A stretch of DNA of 64,000 nucleotides from Ilumatobacteraceae bacterium (GCA_033344875.1 JAWPMO010000001.1:2567595-2631594), one strand, 5' to 3'; numbered from the stretch's first letter, positions 1-10,700 are shown. Notes: generated by a model from the letters alone, not told the origin. Numbers and translations are program-made.

Positions 1-48
1 ACTCGGTCGGCCCCGCAGCACGATCTCGTAGGTGGTGGGTTCTGCCAT
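1..48 (-). CDS. 5' end of an unidentified gene, cut by the window edge
   Basis: An ATG on the minus strand at 48 opens a frame that stays open to the window edge and begins MAEPTTYEIVLRGR. Only 16 codons are visible, so no family can be assigned. It is divergent from the LuxR-type regulator at 152, and the 100 bp between them would hold both promoters. Confidence 0.4.
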   Translation of the reverse strand, partial: MAEPTTYEIVLRGRPS

Positions 49-151
49 GACTCCATGCTGCAGTCCGCTGGTACCAGGCGGCCTCCTACGATCCGTGATC
101 TCACCCGGGTGAGATCGGTGGACGGTCAGGAGCTGCGTTCGCCCGCGATCT

Positions 152-2383
152 ATGGTCGAAGCCATGGCCGGGCACGGAGACAGCGGATTGGCAGCGACGA
201 AGCTCGTGCCACCGACGCTGCCCGACCGGCTGGTTCAGCGGTCACGTCTGAACGATCGACTCGATGCCGGTCTGGCCGGCCGAGCCCGGTTGGTTCTGGC
301 CAGCGCCCCGGCCGGATCCGGCAAGTCGACGCTCCTCGCGTCGTGGCTGGCGGGGCGCCCCGAGCACTCCGCCTGGTTGCAGGTCGAGGACGGCGACTCG
401 GATCCGGCCCGGTACTGGACCTACCTGATCGCCTCCATCGCCGAAGCCGTTCCAGCGGTGGCCCGCTCGCTCGAGCAGCTCGTCAACGGTTCGGACAGCA
501 ACGAGCAGATGCTCGTCACGGCCATGGTCAACCAGTTCGCCGATCTCGCCGAACCGTTGATCGTCGTGGTCGACGACTACCACCTGATCGACCATCCGTC
601 GGTGCATCGCGGCATGGAGCGCCTGATCGGGCTCTGCCCGCCGACCGTCACGATCGTCGTGTCGACCCGGGTCGATCCGCCGTTTCGGCTCGGGCGACTT
701 CGAGTCAGGAAACAGTTGACCGAGATCCGGGGCGACGACTTCCGATTCGAGGCAACCGAAGCCTCTGGTCTCCTCCTCGACCACGAGGGACGGTTCCTCG
801 ACGAAGGCACCGTCGAACGACTGTGTCGCCGCACCGAGGGGTGGGCCGCGGGCCTCGTGCTCGCCGGGTTGTCGCTGCACCACTCGGCCGACCCCGAACA
901 ATTCGTCGACTCGTTCCACGGGGACGATCAGTTCGTCGTCGACTACATGACCGACGAATTCCTCGCCGGGGAGGGCGAAGAACAACGGCGACGCCTGCTC
1001 GAGACCTCCGTGCTGGAGCAGTTCAACGGCCCGCTCGTCGACGCCGTCACCGAGAGCACCGGTGGCGCACAATGGTTGGCCGAAACGGCACGGGTCAACC
1101 AACTCCTGATCGGGCTCGACCGCACCGGCTCCTGGTTCCGCTATCACCACTTGTTGCGCGATCTGCTGCGGTTGGAGGCACACCAGGCCCTGGCGCCCGA
1201 GCATCTGAACGAGCTCCATCGACGAGCCGCAGCGTGGTTCGAGCGTGAAGGCGACCCGCTGCGCGCGATCGGGCACCGGCTTGCGGCGGGCGACGACCAG
1301 GCAGCGGTCCGGCTGATGTACGTGCTCGGGCCACAGCTGATCTCCGACGGCCAGATCGAGACGCTCCGCGGTCTGCTGGAACGGATCGGCGAGCCGGCGA
1401 CGACCGACCCGGCGTGCGCGCTGACGTGGGGCTGGTGCGACTACATCGGCGGTCGCTACGCCCGAGCCCACGAGTGGGTCGAGACCACCCACCGCCTCGC
1501 ATCACCCGGCTTCGACCTGGTCATCACCGCGCCGCTCCGCATGAACCTCGCGCTCGCGCACGGCGACGTCGGCGCCGCCCTGGACCTCGCCCGCGAGATG
1601 CACGCAACCGATCAGTTCGCGACCCACGGCCCGGAGCTCGCAACGACGGCCGGTGGCGTCTTCATGTGGGCCGGCCGAACCGCGGAGGCACGCGAAGTGC
1701 TCGAGATCGCCGTCGAACGGTCCGCAGCCGCCGACGTCCGAGCAACCCATGTGCTGAGCCGGATCTATCAGGCGCTCAACGACTTCGACGACAGCGGAGA
1801 CACCTCGGGAGCCGAACGGGCGCTCGACACTGCCGAGGAGTTGGCGATGAGCTCCTACTACCGGATCGCCCCGGCGTACGCGATCCGAGGACGCGGCACC
1901 GCCGACCCTGCGTCAGCTCGCGCCGATGCCGTGAAGGCGGTCGATCTGGCGCGGCGGATTCCCGGCGACCTCGCGTTGGCGTACACCCTCACCATCTGTG
2001 GCGACACGCTCATCGATGCAGGTGACGACTCCGGGCGAGCGCTGCTGGCCGAGGCCCGGTCGGTCATCGATCGGTGCCCCGATCCGGGCATTGCCGGCCG
2101 TTTCTTGGCGCGCATCGAATCGCGACACGGTGTCGACGGCCGGAGTCGATCGCGAAGCGGGAACGCGGTCCGAGACACCGACGTCGTGATCGAGCAGCTG
2201 ACCGAACGAGAGACCGCCGTGCTCCGATACCTCCCGACCAAGATGTCGCAACGCGACATCGCGTCCGAGCTGTTCGTGTCGCCCAATACGGTGAAGACCC
2301 ACTGCGCTGCCATCTACCGCAAACTCGGCGTCGGCGACCGCAAAGCCGCAGTCCAGACCGCCAGAGACCTCGGCATCCTCTGA
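152..2383 (+). CDS. MalT-like (LAL) LuxR-family transcriptional regulator
   Basis: A 743-residue regulator. The N-terminal part is a STAND/NB-ARC-type ATPase with a P-loop APAGSGKST at about residues 52-60 and a Walker-B-like run IVVVDDYH. A long helical, TPR-like middle follows. The C-terminal 65 residues are a LuxR helix-turn-helix (LTERETAVLRYL, then SPNTVKTHCAAIYRKL). This is the layout and size of MalT/LAL activators, which oligomerise on an inducer plus ATP and activate sigma70 promoters. The inducer is unknown. ATG at 152 gives the longest start; ATG at 164 is also possible. It ends 22 bp before the convergent WYL gene and has no operon partner. Confidence 0.9.
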   Translation: MVEAMAGHGDSGLAATKLVPPTLPDRLVQRSRLNDRLDAGLAGRARLVLASAPAGSGKSTLLASWLAGRPEHSAWLQVEDGDSDPARYWTYLIASIAEAVPAVARSLEQLVNGSDSNEQMLVTAMVNQFADLAEPLIVVVDDYHLIDHPSVHRGMERLIGLCPPTVTIVVSTRVDPPFRLGRLRVRKQLTEIRGDDFRFEATEASGLLLDHEGRFLDEGTVERLCRRTEGWAAGLVLAGLSLHHSADPEQFVDSFHGDDQFVVDYMTDEFLAGEGEEQRRRLLETSVLEQFNGPLVDAVTESTGGAQWLAETARVNQLLIGLDRTGSWFRYHHLLRDLLRLEAHQALAPEHLNELHRRAAAWFEREGDPLRAIGHRLAAGDDQAAVRLMYVLGPQLISDGQIETLRGLLERIGEPATTDPACALTWGWCDYIGGRYARAHEWVETTHRLASPGFDLVITAPLRMNLALAHGDVGAALDLAREMHATDQFATHGPELATTAGGVFMWAGRTAEAREVLEIAVERSAAADVRATHVLSRIYQALNDFDDSGDTSGAERALDTAEELAMSSYYRIAPAYAIRGRGTADPASARADAVKAVDLARRIPGDLALAYTLTICGDTLIDAGDDSGRALLAEARSVIDRCPDPGIAGRFLARIESRHGVDGRSRSRSGNAVRDTDVVIEQLTERETAVLRYLPTKMSQRDIASELFVSPNTVKTHCAAIYRKLGVGDRKAAVQTARDLGIL

Positions 2384-2404
2384 CGTCAGGTCCGCACACC
2401 CGCT

Positions 2405-3385
2405 TCAGAGGCCGGGTGGCGTTGCATGGCCCGCAAGTCGCCGGATGAGCAGCGTCACGGCGTCGGCGACAGCGGCCGGCTCGATTGCGGCAACGGGAGC
2501 ATTGAGCGCGACGCGGACGATCGACAAGGTGAGGTGATCGACCTCCTCTCCGTTGATGCGGATCACGCACGCGTCTGCTGCGGTTTCGACGACGTGGTGG
2601 TCGACCATGGACAGCATCGGTTCGATCTCGGCATAGGCAGCATCGACGACGACCACCGCCTCGACGTTGCGGGGTATGGACGCGATCGATGCGGTGAGGA
2701 AGGCTCCGGCGTCGCCGCCCGGGATCTCGCGGGCGGTGAAGCGGCCGCCGGCCGGCTTGGTGGCGCTCAGCCGGTCGACTCGAAAGGTCCGCCAATCGTT
2801 CCGGCGAAGGTCGAACGCGACGAGATACCAGCGACGCTCGGCGGTGACGAGTTGGTGCGGTTCGACGAGGCGCTGGCTGCGGTCGCCATCACGCCGTCGG
2901 TAGTCGAAGCGGACTTCCTCGCGGTCGCGGCACGCAACGGCGAGGATGCTGAGTGCGTCGGGGTCGACGTCGTCGTCGGGGCCGGACCAGCGGAGTTCGA
3001 CGACGCTGTTGTGCAGTGCCGAGACTCGGCGCCTCAGTCGGTCGGGAAGGAGTTGCTCGATCTTCGCCAAGGCGCGCAGCGAGGTGTCTTCGATGCCGCC
3101 GACGGCCGCGCTCGCGGCAGAGCGCAGCCCGAGCGCGACCGCGACGGCTTCGTCGTCATCGAGGACGAGCGGTGGCAGATGCGCGCCGACGGCAAGTCGG
3201 TATCCCCCGTCGGTCCCGGTCGTTGCGTCGACGGGATAGCCGAGGGTGCGGAGCCTGTCCACATCGCGCCGCACCGTGCGTTCCGTGACGTCAAGGCGTT
3301 CGGCGAGTTCTGCGGCCCGCCACAACCGATGCGTCTGCAGCAGGGACAGCAGGTGCAGCGCTCGGCCGGTCGGATCGTTCGTCAC
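2405..3385 (-). CDS. YafY-type WYL-domain transcriptional regulator
   Basis: A 326-residue protein. The N-terminal winged helix includes RAAELAERLDVTERTVRRDV, followed by a linker and a WYL domain carrying the RRWYLVAFDLRRNDWRTFR signature around residue 200, then the usual C-terminal extension. WYL proteins are DNA-binding regulators whose WYL fold senses nucleic acid or small ligands. The open frame runs further upstream without family similarity, so GTG at 3385 (VTNDPTGRALHLL) is taken as the start because it begins just before the HTH. It is divergent from the epoxide hydrolase at 3485 with about 100 bp between, a common arrangement for such regulators and their target. Confidence 0.88.
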   Translation of the reverse strand: MTNDPTGRALHLLSLLQTHRLWRAAELAERLDVTERTVRRDVDRLRTLGYPVDATTGTDGGYRLAVGAHLPPLVLDDDEAVAVALGLRSAASAAVGGIEDTSLRALAKIEQLLPDRLRRRVSALHNSVVELRWSGPDDDVDPDALSILAVACRDREEVRFDYRRRDGDRSQRLVEPHQLVTAERRWYLVAFDLRRNDWRTFRVDRLSATKPAGGRFTAREIPGGDAGAFLTASIASIPRNVEAVVVVDAAYAEIEPMLSMVDHHVVETAADACVIRINGEEVDHLTLSIVRVALNAPVAAIEPAAVADAVTLLIRRLAGHATPPGL

Positions 3386-3484
3386 CGTCTCAGATTGCCA
3401 CGCGTTGCGGACAGATCCTGTCCGGAAGGGTTCGTACGGTGGCCTCGTATCAACAACACCCATCCTCGAGAAACGAGAATCACC

Positions 3485-4426
3485 ATGTTCAACCCATCCG
3501 ACTTCCCCGAACCCACGATCATCCCGGTCAACGGAGTGGAACTCGAAGTCTTCGAAGCGGGCCGTGACAACACCACGCCCATCGTGCTCTGTCACGGCTG
3601 GCCGGAGCATGCGTTCTCGTGGCGCCACCAGATGCCCGCCCTTGCCGCCGCGGGCTATCACGTGATCGTCCCCAACCAGCGGGGCTACGGCAACTCGTCC
3701 CGGCCGGTCGACGTCACCGACTACGACATCGCACACTTGACGGGTGACCTCGTCGCGCTGCTCGATCACTTCGGATACGACAACGCCACGTTCGTCGGTC
3801 ACGACTGGGGCGCGAACGTCGTCTGGGGAATGGCGCTGTTGCACCCGGACCGGGTCGAGGCAGTCGTCAATCTGGCCCTGCCCTACCAGGAGCGCGGCGA
3901 GCAGCCCTGGATCGAGATGATGGAACAGGTCTTCGGCGGCGACTTCTACTTCGTCCACTTCAACCGGCAGCCAGGCGTTGCCGACGCCGTGCTGGATGAC
4001 AACGCCTTCCGGTTCCTTCGCAACATGTACCGGAAGAACCTGCCGCCCGTCGCGCCGGAGCCGGGCATGATGATGATCAACATCGCACGGGCCGAAGCCC
4101 CACTGGGAGAGCCGATCATGAGCGAGAGCGAACTCGCCGTGTTCGTGTCCGCGTTCGAGGGTTCAGGGTTCACCGGCAGCATCAACTGGTACCGGAACCT
4201 GGACCGCAACTGGCACTTGTTGGCAGATGTGGATCCGATCGTCCACGCGCCGGCACTCATGATCCGCGGCGAGCGAGACGCGATCCCGAAGTTCGAACGA
4301 CTGTCGGAGTTCGTACCCAATGTCGAAGAGGTCAGCCTCGATTGCGGTCACTGGATCCAGCAAGAACTGCCGGATGAGTCCACGCAGGTGATCTTGAACT
4401 GGCTGGCGCAGCGGGCGGAAGCCTAA
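3485..4426 (+). CDS. alpha/beta hydrolase, epoxide-hydrolase type
   Basis: A 313-residue alpha/beta hydrolase. It has the oxyanion motif HGWP (37-40), the nucleophile elbow GHDWGA with Asp107, and a C-terminal DCGHWIQQE supplying the catalytic His. An Asp nucleophile rather than Ser fits epoxide hydrolases and haloalkane dehalogenases, and HGWP favours epoxide hydrolase. It likely opens an epoxide by an ester intermediate in the cytoplasm; the natural substrate is unknown. The frame is open upstream, but ATG 3485 fits the family start. It is divergent from the WYL regulator, which probably controls it. Confidence 0.85.
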   Translation: MFNPSDFPEPTIIPVNGVELEVFEAGRDNTTPIVLCHGWPEHAFSWRHQMPALAAAGYHVIVPNQRGYGNSSRPVDVTDYDIAHLTGDLVALLDHFGYDNATFVGHDWGANVVWGMALLHPDRVEAVVNLALPYQERGEQPWIEMMEQVFGGDFYFVHFNRQPGVADAVLDDNAFRFLRNMYRKNLPPVAPEPGMMMINIARAEAPLGEPIMSESELAVFVSAFEGSGFTGSINWYRNLDRNWHLLADVDPIVHAPALMIRGERDAIPKFERLSEFVPNVEEVSLDCGHWIQQELPDESTQVILNWLAQRAEA

Positions 4427-4657
4427 TGGGGATCGATCGTCCGAAGCCGTGTGATCGGTCAGGATGGTTCCGAGCCGCCGGTCGGTCAGCACTTTTGGAG
4501 CCAGAGCCTCGAGCTCTACGCCTAGATCGTGCGCCGGTCGGTTGGTGAGGTCGACTCGTGATGGCTGGTGGGATGACGTGCTGCGAGCACTGAACCATTA
4601 GGGAGCTGCTGGTCGCCTCGGGCTCGAACGATAACCGATTGAACAAGGAGGTGACCG
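4427..4657 (+). other. non-coding 5' flank of the IS110 element (possible bridge-RNA region)
   Basis: A 231-bp gap before the IS110 transposase with no credible gene. In IS110-group elements the non-coding end next to the recombinase gene encodes the bridge RNA, so this is the place to expect it. No terminal inverted repeats are visible, as is usual for IS110. A ribosome-binding site (aaggaggtgacc) lies directly before the transposase ATG. Confidence 0.35.
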
Positions 4658-5875
4658 ATGAGGCAGGTGTTCGTCGGCCTGGACTGGGCTGAGGACCATC
4701 ACGACGTGTTCGTCGAGGACGACAACGGCCAACGGCTCGGCGGCGGCCGGCTGCCCGAAGGTGTGGAGGGTGTCGCCCGGTTCCACGAGTTGGTGGCCGG
4801 TCGCGTCGACGACCCGGCCGATGTGATCGTCGCGACCGAAACCGACAGGGGGTTGTTCATCGGCGCCCTGGTGGCTGCCGGGTACACGGTGCTGGCGGTG
4901 AATCCGATGTCGACGTCGCGCTATCGCGAACGGCACTCGACGTCGGGCGCCAAGTCCGACCCCGGTGACGCCAAGGTGCTCGCCGACCTGGCCCGCACCG
5001 ACGCTCACAATCACCGGCCGGTGGCCGGCGACAGCGAACTGGCCGAAGCCGTCAAAGTGCTCGCCCGGGCGCATCAGACGATGATCTGGAGCCGGCAACG
5101 CCACACCAACCAGCTGCGTTCCACGTTGCGCGAGTTCTACCCGGCAGCTCTGGAAGCATTCGATGAACTGGCCGGACGCGATGCTCTCGCGGTGTTGACG
5201 ATCGCGCCGACCCCGATGACCGGCAAGCTGCTGTCACGCTCGAAGATCGCCGCTGCTTTGCGTCGCGGTGGTCGGCAACGGCGCATCGACGAACGCAGCG
5301 TCGAGATCCAGACCGCGCTCCGCACTGAGCAGCTCGAAGCACCCGCTCTGGTCACTGACGCGATGGGCGCCAGCGTTGCCGCTCTCGTGGCGGTGATCGT
5401 CGAGATGCAGATCCAGGTCGACCGCCTCGAGGCCGAGCTGGCCGACCGTTTTGAACAACACCCGGACGCCAAGGTCATCCGTTCCCTGCCAGGATTGGGG
5501 ATGACGCTCGGCGCCCGGGTGCTCGCCGAGTTCGGGGACGACCCGAACCGCTATGCAGACGCCAAGTCTCGCAAGAACTACTCCGGCATGTCACCCATCA
5601 CCCGCGCCTCGGGCAAACATCACGTCGTGCTCGCCCGCTACGCCCGCAACCGGCGCCTCGCCGACGCTTGCTACCAGTGGGCCTTCGCAACACTCACCGC
5701 CAGCCCCGGAGCCCGCTTGTTCTACGACGCCCGCCGAGCCGCCGGCGACACCCACCACCGAGCACTACGCGCCCTCGCCAACCGCCTCGTCGGCATTCTC
5801 CACGGCTGCCTCCGCCACCACACCATCTACGACGAACACACCGCCTGGGCCCACCGGCTCAACCTCGCCGCTTGA
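4658..5875 (+). CDS. IS110-family transposase
   Basis: A 405-residue DEDD recombinase. The N-terminal RuvC-like domain starts MRQVFVGLDWAEDHHDVFV, contains ATETDRG, and has the SDPGDAKVLADLART segment. The C-terminal Tnp_20 domain contains RSLPGLGMTLGARVLAEFGD and the NYSGMSPITRASGKHH run with its Ser. Length and domain order are complete, so the element may be active. A perfect Shine-Dalgarno is seven bases before the ATG. It is a different subtype from the second IS110 gene at 31049-32200. Confidence 0.93.
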   Translation: MRQVFVGLDWAEDHHDVFVEDDNGQRLGGGRLPEGVEGVARFHELVAGRVDDPADVIVATETDRGLFIGALVAAGYTVLAVNPMSTSRYRERHSTSGAKSDPGDAKVLADLARTDAHNHRPVAGDSELAEAVKVLARAHQTMIWSRQRHTNQLRSTLREFYPAALEAFDELAGRDALAVLTIAPTPMTGKLLSRSKIAAALRRGGRQRRIDERSVEIQTALRTEQLEAPALVTDAMGASVAALVAVIVEMQIQVDRLEAELADRFEQHPDAKVIRSLPGLGMTLGARVLAEFGDDPNRYADAKSRKNYSGMSPITRASGKHHVVLARYARNRRLADACYQWAFATLTASPGARLFYDARRAAGDTHHRALRALANRLVGILHGCLRHHTIYDEHTAWAHRLNLAA

Positions 5876-5896
5876 CACCTACCGCCCGTGGGATGT

Positions 5897-6379
5897 CTAG
5901 GGGTGCTCCTCTCGGACGGCATCGACTGCGTGGAGCAGCATCAGGAGTTGGGCGTGGGCCGTCTCGGCGTGAGCACCGAGCGTGTCCTCGGTATTCGTGA
6001 GGATCGGCGCAAAGAGGTCGCCGGCGTGTTGGTGAGCGGCGCGCCCGGCGGCGGTGAGTTGGACTCGGTAGGAGCGCCCGTCCTCGGCGTTCGGGATGCG
6101 GGAGATGTGGCCGCGCCGTTCGAAACGCTTCACATAGCTCGACACGGTCGTCGGCGCCGCTGCCATCCATTGGGCGAGTTCCGAGGGTGTCAGCCCACCA
6201 CCTGACGCCAGCACGGAGTACACCGCGAACTCGTCAGCGTCGAGCCCGGACTCCTCGATGGCGACGTCGATGAGTCGGTGAACGGATCGGGAAACCAGCC
6301 AGGCATCGAACAAGACATTGGTCGGCCCACGGCTGTTTCGACGCCCGACCGAGTGACCGTTCCCGTTGGCCTGGTTCAT
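5897..6379 (-). CDS. MarR-family transcriptional regulator
   Basis: A 160-residue winged-helix protein. The core GLTPSELAQWMAAAPTTVSSYVKRFERRGHISRI is the MarR HTH, followed by the wing NAEDGRSYRVQLTAAG. It overlaps the upstream membrane-protein gene by 4 bp (6376-6379), so the two form an operon. The palindrome at 7054-7072 upstream of that operon is a plausible autoregulatory site. The ligand is unknown. Confidence 0.88.
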   Translation of the reverse strand: MNQANGNGHSVGRRNSRGPTNVLFDAWLVSRSVHRLIDVAIEESGLDADEFAVYSVLASGGGLTPSELAQWMAAAPTTVSSYVKRFERRGHISRIPNAEDGRSYRVQLTAAGRAAHQHAGDLFAPILTNTEDTLGAHAETAHAQLLMLLHAVDAVREEHP

Positions 6380-7026
6380 CGTGCCGAGCCTATGGCGCCG
6401 AGTTCGTCAGCCAGTTCGGATGCGACAGGGGCTTCAGCGGTGGCTCCCGGCAGCCGAGACCGGATCGCCTGAACGACGATCGCTACGACGGCGGCGACGA
6501 GCACCAAGACTGCAGCCCACGAGGTCGAGGTCTTGACCGCCGAGGCGACACCGAGGACGTGGCTGGTGGCGATCGGGTCCGGGTAGCTGGTCAGCGCCAA
6601 CCAGGCGAGCGCGTTCTCGAGGTAGTCGAATGCGGCACCCGCGAGCGGAAGCGCGACGAGCCAGAGAGCTCGCCCGGGTCGCGACGAGAGACGTCTGATG
6701 GCGAGGCTCAGTGAGGACGCCAGGAAGATGCCCACGATGGCGGGATAGAAGATGTCGGCCAGTTGCATGTTCCGATAGGCGTCGCGCCCGTCGGATCCGC
6801 AGCCGTCGAGAAACTCGGTGACTCCTTCAGCGGTGGTGAAGAACCGCATGTCAGGCGGGGCCTGACGGCACGCAGCCTCGACCTCGAAGACGGAGATTGG
6901 CGCCGACGATGCGAAGAACATCCACGCGAACGGAACAAGAATCAATGCGCTTGCAATCCACAGCTTCAATGACGCAAGGCGGGTCAGAAGCAGGGTGGAC
7001 TTCGTGAGCGGTGTGGTGGGTGACAT
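6376..7026 (-). CDS. integral membrane protein of unknown function
   Basis: A 216-residue protein with four likely membrane segments: about 22-42 (LWIASALILVPFAWMFF), 90-110, 124-142 and 170-192. A Cys-containing extracytoplasmic loop between the first two includes EVEAACRQAPPDM and DGCGSDG. I do not recognise a named family. It is the first gene of a two-gene operon with the MarR regulator, so its expression is probably derepressed by that regulator's ligand. Confidence 0.75.
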   Translation of the reverse strand: MSPTTPLTKSTLLLTRLASLKLWIASALILVPFAWMFFASSAPISVFEVEAACRQAPPDMRFFTTAEGVTEFLDGCGSDGRDAYRNMQLADIFYPAIVGIFLASSLSLAIRRLSSRPGRALWLVALPLAGAAFDYLENALAWLALTSYPDPIATSHVLGVASAVKTSTSWAAVLVLVAAVVAIVVQAIRSRLPGATAEAPVASELADELGAIGSAR

Positions 7027-7053
7027 AGCGGAAACTCCCTAGTTGATACGATT

Positions 7054-7072
7054 TCGCATTACTTTAGTGCGA
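7054..7072. promoter_or_regulatory. imperfect palindrome, candidate MarR operator
   Basis: tcgcattactttagtgcga has TCGCA/TGCGA outer arms and lies 28-46 bp upstream of the membrane-protein/MarR operon start. The position and dyad symmetry suit a MarR-type operator. Binding by this particular MarR is inference. Confidence 0.4.
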
Positions 7073-7221
7073 TCTGGTACTACTTGTCCAGCCTGCTCCT
7101 CCTGTGAACGCGATGGGTGCCCGTCGCGTTGTACCGGTGGTGTCCGAGCGCGGTTCGGACAGCACACGCAATTCCGGCCGGGGCTTCGTTCCGCCACCGC
7201 GGGTCCTGGGCAGGCCGTCCG

Positions 7222-7676
7222 TCAGCCCTCGTTGTCGACGTCGAGTCCGGGAACCATCGCCATTACCGTGTCCTCGACGATCGGGCCCCAGCGCAGTCCG
7301 TCGCTGGTCGACGCCCAGAACGCTGTCCTGCCCGACTCGGGGTGGTGGAACACGAGCGCTTCGAAGCCGAAGATCGATCCGCCGTGGCCGATCAGGCTGT
7401 CGTCCTCGTCCCACGGCTCGATGCCGAGGCCGTACTCCTCGTTGGCGATCATCTCGACAACGAGCTCGTCGGGGATGATGTCGCCCGCGACCAGGGCGGT
7501 GAAGAGACGGTGCAGATCGTCGCCGCTGCTCACCATCGAGCCCGCCGTCCACGCTGCGGTGGCGATCGAGGTGTAGTCGAAAGTCGATCAGCTCGGTCGG
7601 CTCTCCCGCGAGCCCGCTGAACGCTGCGACCGCCGCGGGCCCGTCCTCGACTCCGTCCAGGTAGGTGGTCGGCATC
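7222..7676 (-). pseudogene. remnant of a beta-lactamase-family serine hydrolase
   Basis: Two minus-strand frames read as one degraded C-terminal part of a serine hydrolase (class C beta-lactamase/PBP-like). The upstream frame gives TTYLDGVEDGPAAVAAFSGL down to ELIDF. The downstream frame continues DYTSIATAAWTAGSM and VSSGDDLHRLFTALVAG and ends with the GHGGSIFGFEALV segment typical of this family's KTG-like region. A one-base shift near 7580 joins them. The N-terminal half with the SxxK nucleophile is missing, so the gene is dead. It lies immediately downstream of the large BTAD-kinase gene. Confidence 0.7.
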
Positions 7677-7710
7677 GCCGACCGCCTACCGGCGATTCAG
7701 TGCGGTGCGT

Positions 7711-10700
7711 TCACTGGCAGCGGTCGACGACGCTGCCACCACCGGGCACGAGTCGATCCCATTCGGCCTGGGTCATCGGTCGGCCGGCGACCTCGCAGGC
7801 CCGCTCGATCCAATGCTGCGGATCGAGCGGGACGGCGATCAGCCGTCCCGATGTCTGCACCCAGAGCTCGCCGGTCTGCTCGTCGATCCACGACAGCTTG
7901 CCGCCGACCGATCCGGTGCCGTTCCACACGAGTCCGGCGGAAGCGTCTCGCTCCACGTCCCAGATGCGCACCGAGCCGTTCGCGTCGATGAGTGCGAGGA
8001 GCCGACCGTCGTCAGCGAAGGTCGCGTTGGTGAAGTTGCCGTCGATGGGCAGGCGCTCTTGTCCATCGGTCTCGAGATCGATCAGCACGACGCCGGCTGG
8101 CTCGGCTCCTCCGCCTTCCGTCGGCACCGCGATGATCGAACTGCTCGGGTCGGGGTTGATGGAGAGGCCGTCGCCGATGCCGGTCGCGACCTCGTGGACG
8201 AGCTCACCCGCCGGGTCGTACGAGCGCAGTGTGCCGTCGTCGGTGAGCACGACGAGGCCGCCGTCGGTCGTCGGCTCGGCGACGTAATTCTCGGTGAGCG
8301 TGTCGACGGTGAACGTGGTGCGCAGGTTCCCCCGGTCGAGCGCGTTCATCCGGATCTGGCTGGCACCGTCGGCGAGTGTGTCGAAGGTGGCGACGAAGCC
8401 GAACACCACTCTCCCGCCGTCGATCTCGCTGCGGCGTGGCAGGCGTTCGACGATCTCGCCGTCGGCGAAGCGCACGATCTCGTTCCCGGCGCCGATCGCC
8501 CACATCCCGTCCGCCTCCGGGATCACGACCGCTGCCTCGAAGGCCGTGCCGTCGGCTCGGGTGATCGGCTCGTTCGTCCGCTCGCCGGTCGTGAGATCGA
8601 TCCGCTGTGGCGTGCCGCCAGGTGGCGTGACCGCAGCGACGACCCCTCCTGCGTATCCGAGGTTGGCCGCCCCGGAAACCGCCCACGACCGCTCGACGAG
8701 CGCGTTCCCGCTCAGGTCGATGACCTGGCTCACTCCGCGGTCGTCGGTGATGATCGTGATGCGTCCGTCGTCGCGGATTCGGGCGCCGGCGACGCCGCGC
8801 AGCTCGACGGGGTCGCCCACGCGACCCGTCCGTCGGTCGAACACGCCGACCTCGCCGGGCAACACGATCGTGATCAGGCCGTCAGGCTGGATGCGCATCG
8901 CAAGGGGTTGCGCGTCGATGACTGCGTCGAGGCGGGCCACGGTCTCCCCGGTCTCGATGTCGAACGTCGTCATCGATCCGCCCTGCTCGATCGTCACGAT
9001 CTGTCCGGCGTTCTCGTCGACGTCGAACGAATCGACCGGGAGCGGCGTCGCCAGCTCCTGGGCGAGCCGGCCGGTCGACGCGTCGTACAGCAGCGTTCGA
9101 CCGACACCACCGTCGGATTCGGCGAGGGCGACGGGGAGCACCACCAGATCGCCGGAGCCACTGAGGCCCGGGTCCAGCGGAAAGACACCCGATTCGATCT
9201 CGATCGTTGCGAGCGCCTCGCCGGTCAGGTCGTCGAGCACACGCATCTGGACGCTCCCGTCGGGACGGTCGACGCCCATGAGGATCGTGCCGGAGGCGTT
9301 GTGTCCGAGCTCGATGATGAAGGACACGTCTGGTTGTGGGATCCCCTCCGACCAGGGCCCGTCGTAGGTTGCGGTCCAGATCATGCCTTGGTCCCGGGAG
9401 AACGCCAGCTTCCGATCGAGTTCTCGCGACCCCATCCAGATCGGACAACCATCGGTCGGCGGCGGTCCGACGTTGTCGATCTCACCTGTCAGCCGGTCGC
9501 GGATGACGAACTCACCATTGCGGATCGCCGTGTCGAACCGGCCGTCGTTCTGAGCGATCGCGACGCCTGCGCAGGTCGAGTCGTCTCCCCACGGGGGGAG
9601 GCCGAGGCTCGACAGCACGTTCGGGAGGGCGCTCGATCCGAGCGCGTTGAGCACCGCCTGCTCCGTCTCCGGGCCCGATGATCTCCCGTTCGCCTCGAGC
9701 GCCAGGAGGAGACCGAGCCGGGGGTCCTCGGCGGCGACCGACGCCGACCGACTGACCAGCGTCGCCAGATCGGCCCGCGCGGTCGCAGCGCGCGCTGCCT
9801 CTGCCTCCGACTCCGCATCGGCTGCGGCAGCCGTGGCGGCTGCAGCTTCGTCGTCGGCACGGCGTTGGGCGACCAGTGCGACGCCACCGGCGACGAGTGC
9901 GACGACGAGCGCACATGCGACCGCCACCACGAGGCGGCGGAGTCGCCGCACCCGCCCGGCCTCGTCCTGACGCTCGGCCTCGGCCGCAACCCGAGACGCC
10001 TCGACGAAGTCCCGATCGACCGGTCGCAGCCGATCACCCGCCGTCGCCACGAGCCCGAGCGCCGACTCGAGCCGACCGCCGCGAGCGAGATCCGACTCGT
10101 CCTGGCCGCCGCCGTCCCACGTCGTCGCGGCCCGATGCAGCTCGTCGACCGAACGCAGCAGCGCCGCATCCTCGTGCAACCAGTCGACCAGTCGCGGCCA
10201 TTCGCGCAGCAGCGCTTCGTGGGCGACCTCGACGGTCGGTTCTCGTGTGGCCACGTCGCGATCGAACGTCACCAGCCGCGCGGCGCCGAGTTGATCGAGC
10301 ACCCACGCCGTCGCGACCTCGCCACCCAGATCGGCGACCGGGACGCGCCGTCGGAGATCCGCCGACGACGCAGCCGGGTCGGCCAGTGCGCCGAACACTC
10401 GACGCAGCGCGACCCGCTGATCAGCGTCGGCGCTCGCGTAGATGGCCTCGGCCCGCGACGCCAGCGCGCCGCTCAACCCGCCGACCTCGTCGTACGCAGC
10501 GATCGTCAGCATGGCGCCGTCGCGCCGGTCGAACAGCTCACTCAGCGCGTACTGCAGGAGCGGGAGCGGTGACGGCTGCCCGGACGCCTCGGCTGCGATC
10601 CGGGCGACGAGCCCGGGCTCGAACGCGACGCCCTGGCGACGGGCCGGCTCGACGATCGCCCGTTCGAGCTCGTCGGGTGCCAGCGGGGTCACATCGACCG

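Noticed and set aside
2426-3484. N-terminal extension of the epoxide hydrolase frame
   Set aside because: It is antisense to the WYL regulator and without family similarity; the hydrolase starts at 3485.
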